In this document: positions 41,775 to 50,491 of the stretch, piece after piece
Numbering within the stretch: the stretch's first letter is position 1
Layout: each line of letters opens with the position of its first letter
Source: Neomicrococcus lactis
Lineage (GTDB): Bacteria > Actinomycetota > Actinomycetes > Actinomycetales > Micrococcaceae
DNA length: 64,000 bases
Direction: 5' to 3'
Assembly: GCF_014200305.1 (NCBI RefSeq)
Contig: NZ_JACHBL010000001.1
Location: 1,054,001-1,118,000 of the forward strand
Made by a program: the position numbers and the translations under genes
The notes under the pieces: model-generated
Told to the model about the DNA's origin: nothing
Databases searched by the model: none
The model's input: only the letters and a program-made list of their open reading frames with translations

Positions 41775-44700
41775 CTACTCGACCACGAGGATCAAATCGC
41801 CACCTTGCACCGGTTGCGTTCCGGAGATGGCGATACGCTGCACCGTTCCACCGGTCGAGCACGTGATAGCAGCTTCCATCTTCATGGCTTCGATCGTCGC
41901 GATCGTGCCGCCTGGAGCCACCACGTCACCCTCAGCAACAGTCACAGTGACGGCACCCGCGAACGGAGCAGCCACATGGTTCTTGTTGTTGGTGTCAGCC
42001 TTCTCAGCGGACTTGACGGTGGACTCGACCGAGCGGTCACGCACGGTGATCTGACGCATCTGGCCGTTGAGCGTGAGCATGACTGTACGCATGCCCTTCT
42101 CGTCGGGTTCGGAAATTGCCTGCATCGTAGCCAACAAGCGAATGCCCTTGCCCAGCGAAATCACGTGCTCGCGGTTCTTCGTCAGGCCGTAAAGGTAGTC
42201 GCGCGTGTGGAGCACGGAGATGTCACCGAAGTCGGCCACCGTCTTCTCGTAGTCCCGCGTTGGGCCAGGGAAGAGCAAACGGTTCAGGGTGGCTCGGATC
42301 GTCTCCGAATCACCGTTGAGCGCAGCAGAATCCTCTGGGGAGAGCTCTTCGACGTGCGGCTTGATGGTGCGGCCTTCAAGCGCCTTCGAACGGAATGGCT
42401 CGGGCCATCCTCCCGGAGGATCGCCCAGCTCGCCCGAAAGGAACTGGATGACGGAATCCGGAATATCGAATGCTTGCGGATTTGCCTCAAACTCGGCAGG
42501 ATCCACGTTCATGCCCACGAGCTGCAAAGCAAGGTCGCCAACGACCTTGGACGAAGGCGTCACCTTCACCACGTTGCCCAGCATCTTGTTAGCGGCCGTG
42601 TACATGTCCTCGATAGCTTCGAAGCGCTCGCCCAAGCCAAGTGCAATCGCCTGCTGACGCAGATTGGACAATTGTCCACCTGGGATCTCGTGACGGTACA
42701 CGCGACCAGTTGGGGACGTTAGGCCGGACTCAAACGGCTTGTAGATGGTGCGCACGGTCTCCCAGTACGGCTCCAAAGAAGCAGCGGCGTCCAAATCAAT
42801 GCCTGTATCGCGTTCGGTATTGGCAAGTGCCGCAACCAGCGCGGAGGAGCTGACCTGCGACGTCGTACCCGCCATAGAGGCAACGGCAACGTCAACCGCG
42901 TCAACGCCCGCATCAATCGCGGCCATCAACGTAGCGAGCTGTCCGCCAGCGGTGTCATGCGTGTGCAAGTGCACCGGGAGGTCGAAGCGCTCCCGCAGAG
43001 CAGTGACGAGCTTCTTCGCAGCCATCGGGCGAAGCAAGCCAGCCATGTCCTTGATCGCCAAGATGTGCGCGCCGGCCTCGACAATCTGATCCGCAAGATT
43101 TAGGTAGTAATCCAGCGTGTACAGCGCCTCGTTGGGGTCCAACAGATTGCCGGTGTAGCAGAGCGCAACCTCAGCAACCGCGGTGCCGGTCTCGCGAACG
43201 GCCTTGATCGCCGGAGCCATCTGGTTCACGTCATTGAGAGCATCGAAGATACGGAAAATATCGATTCCGGACTTCGTGGCTTCCTTGACGAACGCGTCGG
43301 TAACCTCGGTGGGGTACGGCGTGTAGCCCACCGTGTTACGGCCACGCAAAAGCATCTGAAGCGGGATGTTAGGAAGTTCAGCGCGCAAGAGCTCGAGTCG
43401 CTTCCACGGGTCCTCGCCCAAGAAGCGCAAGGAGACGTCATACGTTGCCCCTCCCCAGACTTCCATCGAGAACAGCTGAGGCATCACGTGAGCGTACGCT
43501 GGAGCTGCAGCGAGGAGCTCACGCGTACGAACGCGCGTGGCCAAGAGCGACTGGTGCGCGTCGCGGAACGTGGTGTCCGTGACGGCAACGGCGGTCTGCT
43601 CGCGCAGTGCCTGCGCGAATCCTTCAGGACCCAGCTCATCGAGCTTTTGCTTCCAGCCCGCTGGTGGCACGTGGGTGGACGGGCCATCGAATGGGCTGCG
43701 GTCCGGCTCGTCGCGCTTGTCGCCTGGGTAGTGCGGAAGCTTGTCGCGCGGGTCAATGCCTTCTACGCGATCACCGTTCGGCTTGTTCACGGTGACATCG
43801 GCCAAGAACTGCAGAGCCTTAGTACCGCGGTCTTGAGACCTGTTGCCTTCCAACAGATCCGGGCGAGAGTCGATGAAGTCCGTTGCCACATCGCCGGCCA
43901 CGAACTGAGGATCGCTCAGCACGTTCTGCAAGAACGGGATATTGGTGGACACGCCACGCACGCGGAACTCGGCCAGCGCACGGCGGGCACGGGCCACAGC
44001 CGTCTGGTAGTCGCGCCCACGGCAAGACAGTTTGACCAGCATGGAGTCGAAATGAGGGGAAACTTCAGCGCCTGCGTAGATGGTGCCACCGTCGAGGCGC
44101 ACACCGGAACCGCCAGCAGAGCGGTAAGCGGTAATGGTTCCCACATCTGGGCGGAAACCGTTCTGTGGATCCTCGGTGGTGATACGGCACTGGAGGGCCG
44201 CGCCGCGGATGCGAAGATCCTCTTGGCGAATGCCCAAGTCTTCGAGAGACTCGCCAGCGGCAATGCGCATCTGAGCGGCCACCAAGTCAACGTCCGTGAT
44301 TTCCTCGGTGACAGTGTGCTCCACCTGGATGCGTGGGTTCATCTCGATGAACACGTGCTGTCCAGCGCGCTCACCCACGGTGTCCACCAAGAACTCCACG
44401 GTGCCGGCGTTCTGGTAACCCAGTGCCTTTGCGAACTTCACGGCATCGGCGTAGAGCGCCTGGCGAATGTTCTCGTCAAGGTTTGGTGCCGGAGCAATTT
44501 CAATGACCTTCTGGTGGCGACGCTGCAAAGAGCAGTCGCGCTCGAAAAGGTGCACCACGTTGCCCTGCTTGTCAGCAAGGATCTGAACCTCAATGTGGCG
44601 AGGGCGCAGGACAGCCTGCTCCAAGAACACGGTGGGGTCACCGAAAGCGGAATCCGCTTCGCGCATGGCAGCGGCGAGAGATTCTGGCAGAGCGTCGCGA

Positions 44701-45218
44701 GTGTCCACTCGGCGCATGCCACGTCCGCCACCGCCTGCAACAGCCTTGACGAAGATGGGGAAACCAATCTTGTCCGCTTCAGCGATCAGGAAGTCGGTGT
44801 CTTTACTGGGTTCAGAGGATTCCAGCACTGGAATGCCGGCTTGGCGCGCAGCTTTGAGCGCCGCCACCTTGTTTCCCGCCAGTTCAAGAACTTCTGCAGG
44901 CGGACCCACAAAAGTGATCCCAGCTTCAGCGGCAGTACGCGCGAGATCTGGATTCTCGGAAAGGAATCCGTATCCCGGATAAATAGCGTCTGCCCCAGAC
45001 TCCTTGGCAACACGAACAATCTCGTTCACATCGAGATAAGCGCGGACCGGGTGCCCTTCTTCGCCAATGCGGTAGGCCTCGTCGGCCTTCTGGCGGTGGA
45101 TGGAATTACGGTCTTCATAAGGAAAGACGGCTACCGTCTTGGATCCTAGTTCGTAGGCTGCACGGAAAGCACGGATTGCGATTTCTCCGCGGTTTGCAAC
45201 CAAGATCTTGGAAAACAT
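41775..45218 (-). CDS. pyc: pyruvate carboxylase
   Basis: Biotin enzyme that makes oxaloacetate from pyruvate and bicarbonate to refill the TCA cycle. The single 1147-residue chain has the biotin carboxylase domain (KAVAGGGGRGMRRV, EMNPRIQVEHTVTEE), the carboxyltransferase domain (TTFRDAHQSLLATRVRT, IKDMAGLLRP, LHTHDTAGG), the allosteric/linker region, and a C-terminal biotin carrier domain with the biotinylated Lys in IEAMKMEAAI. Monocistronic with a strong terminator. Confidence 0.97.
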   Translation of the reverse strand: MFSKILVANRGEIAIRAFRAAYELGSKTVAVFPYEDRNSIHRQKADEAYRIGEEGHPVRAYLDVNEIVRVAKESGADAIYPGYGFLSENPDLARTAAEAGITFVGPPAEVLELAGNKVAALKAARQAGIPVLESSEPSKDTDFLIAEADKIGFPIFVKAVAGGGGRGMRRVDTRDALPESLAAAMREADSAFGDPTVFLEQAVLRPRHIEVQILADKQGNVVHLFERDCSLQRRHQKVIEIAPAPNLDENIRQALYADAVKFAKALGYQNAGTVEFLVDTVGERAGQHVFIEMNPRIQVEHTVTEEITDVDLVAAQMRIAAGESLEDLGIRQEDLRIRGAALQCRITTEDPQNGFRPDVGTITAYRSAGGSGVRLDGGTIYAGAEVSPHFDSMLVKLSCRGRDYQTAVARARRALAEFRVRGVSTNIPFLQNVLSDPQFVAGDVATDFIDSRPDLLEGNRSQDRGTKALQFLADVTVNKPNGDRVEGIDPRDKLPHYPGDKRDEPDRSPFDGPSTHVPPAGWKQKLDELGPEGFAQALREQTAVAVTDTTFRDAHQSLLATRVRTRELLAAAPAYAHVMPQLFSMEVWGGATYDVSLRFLGEDPWKRLELLRAELPNIPLQMLLRGRNTVGYTPYPTEVTDAFVKEATKSGIDIFRIFDALNDVNQMAPAIKAVRETGTAVAEVALCYTGNLLDPNEALYTLDYYLNLADQIVEAGAHILAIKDMAGLLRPMAAKKLVTALRERFDLPVHLHTHDTAGGQLATLMAAIDAGVDAVDVAVASMAGTTSQVSSSALVAALANTERDTGIDLDAAASLEPYWETVRTIYKPFESGLTSPTGRVYRHEIPGGQLSNLRQQAIALGLGERFEAIEDMYTAANKMLGNVVKVTPSSKVVGDLALQLVGMNVDPAEFEANPQAFDIPDSVIQFLSGELGDPPGGWPEPFRSKALEGRTIKPHVEELSPEDSAALNGDSETIRATLNRLLFPGPTRDYEKTVADFGDISVLHTRDYLYGLTKNREHVISLGKGIRLLATMQAISEPDEKGMRTVMLTLNGQMRQITVRDRSVESTVKSAEKADTNNKNHVAAPFAGAVTVTVAEGDVVAPGGTIATIEAMKMEAAITCSTGGTVQRIAISGTQPVQGGDLILVVE

Positions 45219-45549
45219 ATGTCCCCTAAGGTCTGGAGTCTCAATATTTGCATCAACGCGTTTACGCCCTGTTGGGTCGTCATTGATCCCTGCACAGGCG
45301 GGAGCCTAGTGCTTCCAGTCACGTTATCGCGTCAGCCGGATCACACCTATTTCATTGCGTCGCTTGTTACACGGCAGACACTTTGCCCGTCTCGTCCCGG
45401 GCTTATCAGAGGCTAATGAGAGGAAGAACTCGCGAAACGACCCGAGAATTTCCCTCGAAATGCGCGGCGCCATGACTACCATGGGGAAGGTTTATCTGTG
45501 AACGTCCCGCGATATTGGCGGGTTCCAAGCGAAGGGCGTGGTTTATCCC
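45219..45549. other. 331-bp divergent region between pyc and the ParA-like gene
   Basis: No gene is supported; a 65-codon frame at its left end lacks a Shine-Dalgarno and family features. It should hold promoters for both neighbours. A small hairpin (CCCGC 45506-45510 with GCGGG 45518-45522) lies in the leader of the ParA-like gene. Confidence 0.45.
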
Positions 45550-46434
45550 GTGCAGGTTGTTAGCATTTCGAGTCTCAAAGGCGGAGTCGGCAAGACGTCC
45601 GTGACCCTCGGCTTAGCATCTGCAGCTCTTGATGCTGGTCTGCGAACCCTGGTTGTTGACCTTGATCCGCATGCGGATGCAAGCACCGGCTTGGGCATCA
45701 ATCCTGCAGGCCGCGAGCCCATTGGCCTGATGCTGAAGAACGTTCGCCGTTCTTCGATCAACGCCAACGCCGTTCCGAGTTCGTGGACTGAGCGTCATCA
45801 GGAAATCGTGCGCTCCGTTCAGGCGAGCCAGTCGGATTCAAAGGACGACGCCGCAGCTTCAGACAGCGAAGAAGCTGCCGCTGGCGAGTCCAAGACTGCC
45901 GGATTGGCCGAGGGCCGTTTGGATGTCGCTTACGGTTCCGCTTTCACCGGCATCTACGATCGCCCGGACCTGCGTTTGCGTGATTTGAAGCGTCTCAAGA
46001 CCGTACTCTCGCGAGTGACCGGTTACGACTTGGTGCTCATCGACTGCCCACCGTCACTCAATGGCCTGACCCGCATGGCGTGGTACGCATCTGACAAGGT
46101 GCTGCTGGTAGCTGAGACGTCCTTGTTCTCGGTAGCTGGAACCGAGCGCACCATGCGTGCATTGAACATGTTCCGCCGCGAATTCGCGCCAAGCATTCAG
46201 ACTGCCGGCGTCGTGGCCAACAAGTACCGCCCGGAGTCCGGTGAACACCAGTTCCGTCTTCAGGAAATGTCAACCATGTTTGGCGATGCCCTGCTCTCCC
46301 CTGTTCTTCCAGACATCCCAGACTGGCAGCAGATCCAGGGCGCTGCGCACGCAGTGCACCAGTGGCCTACCGAGTCCGCCCGACTGAGCGCCGTACTGTT
46401 GAGCGAGCTGCTCGAGGCTGTACGCAACAAGTAA
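45550..46434 (+). CDS. ParA/MinD-family ATPase
   Basis: A 294-residue P-loop ATPase with the deviant Walker A KGGVGKTS near the N-terminus, VVDLDPHADAS (switch I/Walker A'), and VLIDCPPSLNGL (Walker B/switch II). It is not next to parB, so it is an orphan ParA-like protein rather than the chromosome segregation parA. The GTG at 45550 (MQVVSISSLKGG) fits the family; an earlier GTG at 45538 adds four residues and neither has an ideal Shine-Dalgarno. Residues about 85-125 form an acidic insert that includes the dispersed element. Confidence 0.85.
   Translation: MQVVSISSLKGGVGKTSVTLGLASAALDAGLRTLVVDLDPHADASTGLGINPAGREPIGLMLKNVRRSSINANAVPSSWTERHQEIVRSVQASQSDSKDDAAASDSEEAAAGESKTAGLAEGRLDVAYGSAFTGIYDRPDLRLRDLKRLKTVLSRVTGYDLVLIDCPPSLNGLTRMAWYASDKVLLVAETSLFSVAGTERTMRALNMFRREFAPSIQTAGVVANKYRPESGEHQFRLQEMSTMFGDALLSPVLPDIPDWQQIQGAAHAVHQWPTESARLSAVLLSELLEAVRNK
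45844..45858 (+). repeat. dispersed element core inside the ParA-like gene
   Basis: GACGACGCCGCAGCT (one base off the core at the first position) encodes DDAAA within a variable acidic insert. Confidence 0.45.
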
Positions 46435-46461
46435 TTTTCAGCCCGCATCTTTGCGGAATAG

Positions 46462-46507
46462 AAAAACCGCCGATCACCTGCGATGTGCAGAGGATCGGCG
46501 GTTTTTT
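46462..46507. terminator. bidirectional terminator
   Basis: AAAAACCGCCGATC (46462-46475) pairs with GATCGGCGGTTTTT (46493-46506), between two converging genes. A-tract and T-tract on opposite sides make it active in both directions. Confidence 0.92.
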
Positions 46508-46540
46508 GTTAAGTCTTGAATTCGCTCTAGCGCGTTTGAC

Positions 46541-47155
46541 TTAGCTCGCGGACTTCTTCGCCGCGCGGCGCTTCGAGAGTTCGTCTTCTGGGTATTCCTG
46601 AATTCCTTCGGCGTCTACGCGCTCGGAAGGAAGCTCAGCAAGGGTACCTTCAACTTCACGCCAGACGCGGCCCACGGCAATGCCGAAAACGCCCTGGCCA
46701 CCCTGCACGAGGTCGATGACTTCGTTGGCGGACGTGCACTCGTAGACCGAGGCACCATCGCTCATGAGCGTGATCTGCGCAAGATCTTCAACGCCGCGTT
46801 CGCGCAAGTGGAAGACAGCGGTACGAATCTGCTGCAGAGATACTCCGGTGTCCAAGAGTCGCTTGACGACCTTGAGCACCAAGATGTCGCGGAAGCTGTA
46901 CAAGCGCTGCGATCCAGAGCCCTGTGCGTTGCGAACGGTGGGTTCTACCAACCCGGTGCGTGCCCAATAGTCCAGCTGTCGGTACGTGATTCCGGCAGCG
47001 CGGCACGCCGTTGGTCCGCGGTAGCCAGCAGTCTCATCCAAGTCAGGAAGGTCGTTATCGAACAACAGGCCTTGGCCGTTGCTCAAGCGCACTGGGACCA
47101 ATTCAGGCACGGTAGGGCCGTTCTCAGTGCCGCGTGTGCCATCCGTGGGACTCAC
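46541..47155 (-). CDS. MerR-family regulator (Rv1828-like)
   Basis: A 204-residue DNA-binding protein: winged-helix N-terminal region with YRGPTACRAAGITYRQLDYWARTGLV and the YSFRDILVLKVVKRLLDTG motif, then a C-terminal effector-type domain. It matches the Rv1828 protein of mycobacteria in sequence pattern and gene order. The GTG start follows a perfect AAAGGAGG. No metal-binding Cys set is seen. Confidence 0.88.
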   Translation of the reverse strand: MSPTDGTRGTENGPTVPELVPVRLSNGQGLLFDNDLPDLDETAGYRGPTACRAAGITYRQLDYWARTGLVEPTVRNAQGSGSQRLYSFRDILVLKVVKRLLDTGVSLQQIRTAVFHLRERGVEDLAQITLMSDGASVYECTSANEVIDLVQGGQGVFGIAVGRVWREVEGTLAELPSERVDAEGIQEYPEDELSKRRAAKKSAS

Positions 47156-47345
47156 GTGGACCTCCTTTGTTGGCTCTTCTAAGGCTTCGCCTGAAGCTTT
47201 CGTCTAAACATTCACCCAGTCAGGTGTGGTAATGCAATTACTAATAAAGACGGTAAGCTCCTTTGGGCCTTCCGTCAAAGACCTTCGACCTTAACTTGAA
47301 GGCGTGTCGCTCACAAAAGTCAGCGGGCACCGAATTTGGCCACAT

Positions 47346-47828
47346 TTACGACGCGAAATCGTCCGGATCGATCGTGTCCAAAAACTCGCGAAATTCCTTG
47401 AGTTTCTCTTCATCTTCAATCACGTCGTCACTCACATGCTCTGGGACGATGCCCGTTTCTTCCATGACCTCCTCGTCACAGAACACCGGAATATCTCCAC
47501 GCAGAGCGAGCGCCAACGCGTCTGAGGTTCTTGAGTCTACGCGCGCACCATTGGTCAGCACGAGAGATGAGTAGAAAACGGCGCCCTCGACGCGCGTGAT
47601 CTCAACCCGCTCAATGGTCACGCCCGTGGCGGCCAGGGTGGTGATAAAAAGGTCATGGGTCAGCGGGCGCTCGGTTTCAATGCCCTGCTGCGCCATGGCA
47701 ATCGCAGACGCTTCAGGAGCACCAATCCAGATCGGGATCTGACGCTCGCCGTCAGCCTCTCCCACCAAAACGACAGGTTGAGTAGAGGGCAGTTCCACCC
47801 GGACACCGGTGACATTGACGCGAATCAT
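47346..47828 (-). CDS. DUF151 bifunctional nuclease family protein
   Basis: A 160-residue protein of the DUF151 family (Rv1829-like): PVVLVGEADGERQIPIWIGAPEASAIAMA and RVDSRTSDALALALRGDIPVF are the conserved blocks. Plant homologues have DNase/RNase activity, but the bacterial role is unproven. It keeps the same position between the two MerR genes as in other actinobacteria. No Shine-Dalgarno is seen before the ATG. Confidence 0.88.
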   Translation of the reverse strand: MIRVNVTGVRVELPSTQPVVLVGEADGERQIPIWIGAPEASAIAMAQQGIETERPLTHDLFITTLAATGVTIERVEITRVEGAVFYSSLVLTNGARVDSRTSDALALALRGDIPVFCDEEVMEETGIVPEHVSDDVIEDEEKLKEFREFLDTIDPDDFAS

Positions 47829-47901
47829 GCTCTAAGTCTGCCGCTTAATGGGGTTCTGTCGCTAGCGACACCGTGCCAGCAGACCAGAACCTTGCGCGAA
47901 A

Positions 47902-48675
47902 TCAGTGATCCAGCTCTGAAATGGCAGAATCCACGAGCGACGAGTGGATGGTCAAGAAGGCTTCGCTGATTTCACGAGCCGTTTCCGCAGTGCGTGCGCG
48001 TGAGGCGACGTCGCGGCGGCCGGCCAACGGAGTCACAGCGTGCTGCACGAGGGCCACTTCGCGGTCCGCGGACTGGCGGAAGATACCCAAGTGGCGCGGC
48101 TCAATTCCGTGCTGCACCAAAGCGACACAGGAACGCGTGATCTTCACCGAATACTCGCTGAAGCGCCCTTCAGGCGTCTCCTTGATCAAGCGGTACTGCA
48201 AGAGTGCGTCGACCAGGTCTCCGGTGGCGTTAGTGGCCCCGATCAGTTCTGAGCGTGTCAGATCACGACGGCGCTCGGTTGCTTCTTGAGCGATCGTTTC
48301 CGTGACAGATTGCGGGCTGAGCTTCAAGCCGCCTGGAAGCTGCTCGGGCTCTTCGCCACGATCAACTGCATCGAGGTAGTCCTTGATGACGCGCAACGGC
48401 AAGTACTGGTCCCGCTGAAGGGCAAGAATGAAACGCAAGCGATCGGCGTCGTTCTTGGTGTATTTGCGGTACCCAGCAGCCGTGCGCTGCGGAATAATCA
48501 GACCCTTTTCCTCAAGGAATCGGATCTTGGACGCCGTGATCTGCGGAAAGTCCTCTGCCAGAAGGGAGAGGACTTCACCAATATTCAGTACGGAATTTTT
48601 GGACGCGATAGCGCCTTGGGATGCGGCGCTCGCGTGGCGCCCGCGAGCCGCAGCAGAAGAACCCATAGTGGCCAT
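47902..48675 (-). CDS. FtsR-like MerR-family regulator
   Basis: A 257-residue MerR-type protein with LNIGEVLSLLAEDFPQITASKIRFLEEKGLI and RTAAGYRKYTKNDADRLRFILALQRD. This is the pattern of the regulator called FtsR in Corynebacterium glutamicum, where it activates ftsZ. The start may be the ATG at 48675 (GGGGGCGAG just before) or a TTG at 48696. It sits between the garA-like gene and the DUF151 gene in the order conserved in actinobacteria. Confidence 0.87.
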   Translation of the reverse strand: MATMGSSAAARGRHASAASQGAIASKNSVLNIGEVLSLLAEDFPQITASKIRFLEEKGLIIPQRTAAGYRKYTKNDADRLRFILALQRDQYLPLRVIKDYLDAVDRGEEPEQLPGGLKLSPQSVTETIAQEATERRRDLTRSELIGATNATGDLVDALLQYRLIKETPEGRFSEYSVKITRSCVALVQHGIEPRHLGIFRQSADREVALVQHAVTPLAGRRDVASRARTAETAREISEAFLTIHSSLVDSAISELDH

Positions 48676-48719
48676 CTCGCCCCCGTTTCTGAACAAAATA
48701 AATAACAGCGCTGACTAAC

Positions 48720-48757
48720 AACGCACAAAGGCACACCCCATGCCCTTGGCGTTGCGA
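48720..48757 (-). terminator. possible terminator of the garA-like gene
   Basis: CAACGC and CAA-GGC segments pair with GCC-TTG and GCGTTG across an 8-nt loop downstream of the FHA gene. The minus-strand tail (TTAGTC) is not U-rich, so this may only be an RNA-stabilising hairpin. Confidence 0.35.
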
Positions 48758-48806
48758 AAAAGAAAAGATCTAGCTATGAACCAGCGTAGGAATCGCTGGA
48801 CTCATT

Positions 48807-49283
48807 CTAGCCGTTGACGACACCCTGACGTGCGGGACGAGTTCCCACGTAGAACGTCAAACGGAACTTGCCGATCTGCACTTCAGCACCCGTGCGCAAT
48901 CGTGCCGCATCAACGCGGTCGTGGTTGACGTACGTGCCATTGAGCGAACCGGAATCAACTACTTCGAACTGGCCATTTTCGCGGCGGAACTCTGCGTGAC
49001 GGCGGGACACCGTGACATCGTCCAAGAAGATGTCAGCAGATGGATGACGACCAGCACTTGTAATGTCCTGGTCCAACAAGAAGCGAGCACCGCGGTTAGG
49101 ACCAGAGTGCGCAATCAACAACGCCGAACCTTCGGACAAAGCGGCAACGAACTCGCGCTCAGATGGTGAGAGCTGGTAGTCAGCAACCTCTTCTTCCTGA
49201 TGAAAAGGAGGCAAGGAAATGCTGGTGGTCTCGGAGGCGCTTTCGGGGCTCACGGCCGAGTTGCCGTAAGTCTCTTCGCTCAT
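48807..49283 (-). CDS. garA: FHA-domain regulator (GarA/OdhI-like)
   Basis: A 158-residue protein with one C-terminal FHA domain (ITSAGRHPSADIFLDDVTVSRRHAEF and SGSLNGTYVN hold the phosphothreonine-binding Arg, Ser and Asn). A SETTS motif near the N-terminus matches the phosphorylation site of GarA/OdhI. In relatives, the unphosphorylated form inhibits 2-oxoglutarate dehydrogenase and modulates glutamate metabolism, and kinases such as PknB/PknG relieve this. The ATG at 49283 (AAAGGA before it) gives family length. The frame stays open to an ATG at 49499 behind a stronger AAAGGAGGT, giving a form 72 residues longer. Confidence 0.85.
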   Translation of the reverse strand: MSEETYGNSAVSPESASETTSISLPPFHQEEEVADYQLSPSEREFVAALSEGSALLIAHSGPNRGARFLLDQDITSAGRHPSADIFLDDVTVSRRHAEFRRENGQFEVVDSGSLNGTYVNHDRVDAARLRTGAEVQIGKFRLTFYVGTRPARQGVVNG

Positions 49284-49630
49284 GATGTGCTGTCCTTTCC
49301 CCGCTGCGGGGGCTTGTCCTTGAGATGATTCGGTGGTGCGCTCATGCGGCATCACAGAACGTGGCGTCTTATCACCGGAGGCTTTATTGGCAGGTGGTAC
49401 AGGCCAACAATCCGTGATGTTTGTTTCCCAGCCCTCCTTGACCTCTGGAGCGGGGTCTTTCGGGACGAGTTTGAGCTCTTTATTGTCCTGCGAATCCATC
49501 AACGTATGCTACCTCCTTTACCGGAATGTTACCTAAGAACAGCGCGTCGTGAACACCCTTGTGGAAAGCAATTTTCGATTGCCGTCCAAATATCAATCCG
49601 AATTAGAGATCGTTCTGCAAGAATTTGAGT

Positions 49631-50338
49631 ATGACTCAAGGCTCAGCACAGTCCTCAGGCGCATCGACGCCACCAGCTCGCGAACCCCGAACTAACTGGG
49701 GAATGCGCATCATTATCGGCATCGTCTTGGTAGTTTTCGCCGCGATAGCCTTCTGGCTGCTGTCGGCGTTCCTACCGATTTGGTGGGCAAACACCATTGC
49801 ACAGCAAGTCGGTGGAAATCTGGGCGGCGGCGTTTTGCTCGGTTTGATCTACGGCTTCGCTTTCACCTTCGTGCCCTTGTTGGTCCTGTGGCAGATTCGG
49901 CACCGTCGCGTATCCTGGGCGTGGAAGGGTGTGCTCACCGTTCTGGCGGTACTGCTCTCTTCGCCTAACCTGCTCACGCTCGGCATCATGGTGGGCAACT
50001 CGGAAGCTGCTCACAACGCCCAGCGCATCATCGGCACCAGCGCAACGTGGTTCCCACAGTGGACCATGACCGGCGCCATTATCGCCGGCGTCTTGTTCTT
50101 CATCTTCATGATCTGGTCGCTCATGTGGTCCAAGCGTGGCCGCGATATGCGCAAGCTCAAGGAGCAGAAGCACGCCGCCGAGCGAGATCGCGATGAACTC
50201 CGCGCTAGCGTAGCCACCCGAGAGGAATCTGCACCCACCACGGCGCTCCCGGAAACGCAGACGCGCCCAGATACGGCCCGTAACAGTGGATCGCCGTCGG
50301 CTTCAGATTCCGCGCCTCAGCGCGACATTGAACTCTAG
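49631..50338 (+). CDS. membrane protein of unknown function
   Basis: A 235-residue protein with four hydrophobic segments (about residues 24-46, 62-88, 96-118 and 140-162), followed by a highly charged helix (KEQKHAAERDRDELRAS) and a disordered Pro/Ser/Thr tail. I do not recognise a function. The ATG at 49631 or a TTG at 49625 could be used; neither has a strong Shine-Dalgarno. Confidence 0.7.
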   Translation: MTQGSAQSSGASTPPAREPRTNWGMRIIIGIVLVVFAAIAFWLLSAFLPIWWANTIAQQVGGNLGGGVLLGLIYGFAFTFVPLLVLWQIRHRRVSWAWKGVLTVLAVLLSSPNLLTLGIMVGNSEAAHNAQRIIGTSATWFPQWTMTGAIIAGVLFFIFMIWSLMWSKRGRDMRKLKEQKHAAERDRDELRASVATREESAPTTALPETQTRPDTARNSGSPSASDSAPQRDIEL

Positions 50339-50445
50339 CCTGCTCCCGAAATATGGCTCGAAGCTGGTCCACCTGAGGTGAACGCTTAGTTCGCAGCTCG
50401 CCTCAGCGCTTCGTTCACAGAACGAACCCAGCCTCACCTTGCTGG

Positions 50446-50491
50446 AATACCCCGTCCATCCTTGGTAAACCTGAACCATGGGCGGGGTATT
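50446..50491 (+). promoter_or_regulatory. hairpin covering the start codon of the P1B ATPase
   Basis: AATACCCCGTCCAT (50446-50459) pairs with ATGGGCGGGGTATT (50478-50491), 13 of 14 positions with an 18-nt loop. The right arm is the first five codons of the ATPase, including its ATG, and is followed by TTCATTTCTC. It could terminate the upstream gene, hide the start codon, or be an operator. Confidence 0.6.

Noticed and set aside
43488-45149. 553-codon frame opposite pyc
   Set aside because: Shadow of pyruvate carboxylase; composition follows the other strand.
45219-45416. 65-codon frame next to pyc
   Set aside because: It lies in the pyc promoter region and begins at the base after the pyc start, with no Shine-Dalgarno or family signal.
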